Of a stretch of 14,829 nt of DNA, positions 14,739 to 14,829 are shown piece after piece. The translations under genes were made by a program, and so were the position numbers. The stretch comes from Betaproteobacteria bacterium (GTDB taxonomy: Bacteria; Pseudomonadota; Gammaproteobacteria; Burkholderiales; Gallionellaceae): assembly GCA_028871775.1 (NCBI GenBank), contig JAGWMH010000018.1, positions 1-14,829 of the forward strand. Reading direction: 5' to 3'. The notes under the pieces are model-generated. The model did not search any database and was not told the DNA's origin. It saw nothing but the letters and a program-made list of their open reading frames with translations. Each line of letters begins with the position of its first letter. Position 1 is the stretch's first letter.

Positions 14739-14829
14739 GCGCTCCCCGCCCGACGTTGGCGGAATATGACGAGATGCTGGCGTGGATCGTGCTCGCGCTG
14801 CTGTCCATCGGCCTGGTGATGGTGTACTC
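14720..14829 (+). CDS. ftsW: septal peptidoglycan glycosyltransferase FtsW (partial, 5' end only)
   Basis: The ATG at 14720, inside the murD end, opens a frame that runs to the window edge. Its 36 complete codons end in AEYDEMLAWIV, LALLSIGLVMVYS: a short cytoplasmic N-terminus followed by the first membrane helix with the LGLVMVYS-like motif of FtsW/SEDS proteins. FtsW polymerises lipid II at the septum with FtsI. A GGGGGCGG stretch lies just upstream as Shine-Dalgarno. The position after murD is the standard place for ftsW, and the two genes overlap in different frames. Everything after the first helix is outside the window. Confidence 0.88.
   Translation, partial: MHIAGLSAPRPTLAEYDEMLAWIVLALLSIGLVMVY

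Noticed and set aside
1..14829. A new defence, mobile or biosynthetic system hidden in the window
   Set aside because: Every substantial frame is accounted for by housekeeping families in standard order; the only unexplained content is short repeats, hairpins and one doubtful small ORF.

Overview
The window is about 14.8 kb of GC-rich chromosomal DNA from a proteobacterium, most likely a betaproteobacterium of the Nitrosomonadales/Gallionellaceae kind. That placement is an inference from protein resemblance, gene order and intergenic repeats; no 16S gene is present. Every large gene belongs to a well-known housekeeping family. I find no prophage, transposase, CRISPR array, tRNA, toxin-antitoxin or defence genes, and no undescribed multi-gene system. 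What is unusual lies in the non-coding and repeat layer.

Left part (1-1851), minus strand: the start of a TfoX N-terminal-domain gene (cut by the window edge) follows ilvA (threonine deaminase), probably as a two-gene unit. A divergent gap of about 180 bp separates ilvA from the plus-strand genes. Middle part (1858-5321), plus strand: rpiA (ribose-5-phosphate isomerase), phoU (phosphate-signalling regulator), ppx (exopolyphosphatase) and rnpB (RNase P RNA). phoU and ppx form a phosphate/polyphosphate pair, and an imperfect palindromic repeat lies between them. From 5322 to 5574 there is an AT-richer stretch with hairpins and one doubtful small antisense ORF.

Right part (5575-14829), plus strand: the division and cell wall (dcw) cluster in its classical order mraZ-rsmH-ftsL-ftsI-murE-murF-mraY-murD-ftsW (ftsW is cut by the window edge). 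It opens with a near-consensus sigma-70 promoter (TTGACG, 17-nt spacer, TATAGT). The -10 runs into four TGGG-type boxes spaced exactly 10 bp, the expected operator for autorepression by MraZ. MurE (meso-diaminopimelate type), MurF, MraY and MurD make the peptidoglycan precursor. FtsL, FtsI and FtsW belong to the septal synthesis machine. RsmH methylates 16S rRNA.

All dcw junctions overlap by 4-19 bp except two. ftsI/murE is filled by a roughly 91-bp palindromic element of the same family as the one between phoU and ppx. mraY/murD is filled by an inverted pair of 7-bp-period GTAGNNN arrays. Repeat-like DNA also appears inside coding sequence: a GC-rich hairpin in murE, and two copies of a CCTTCGAC..GCTCRGG motif at the murE 3' end and near the murF 5' end. 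The picture is of a conserved operon with several small repeat insertions at tolerated positions.
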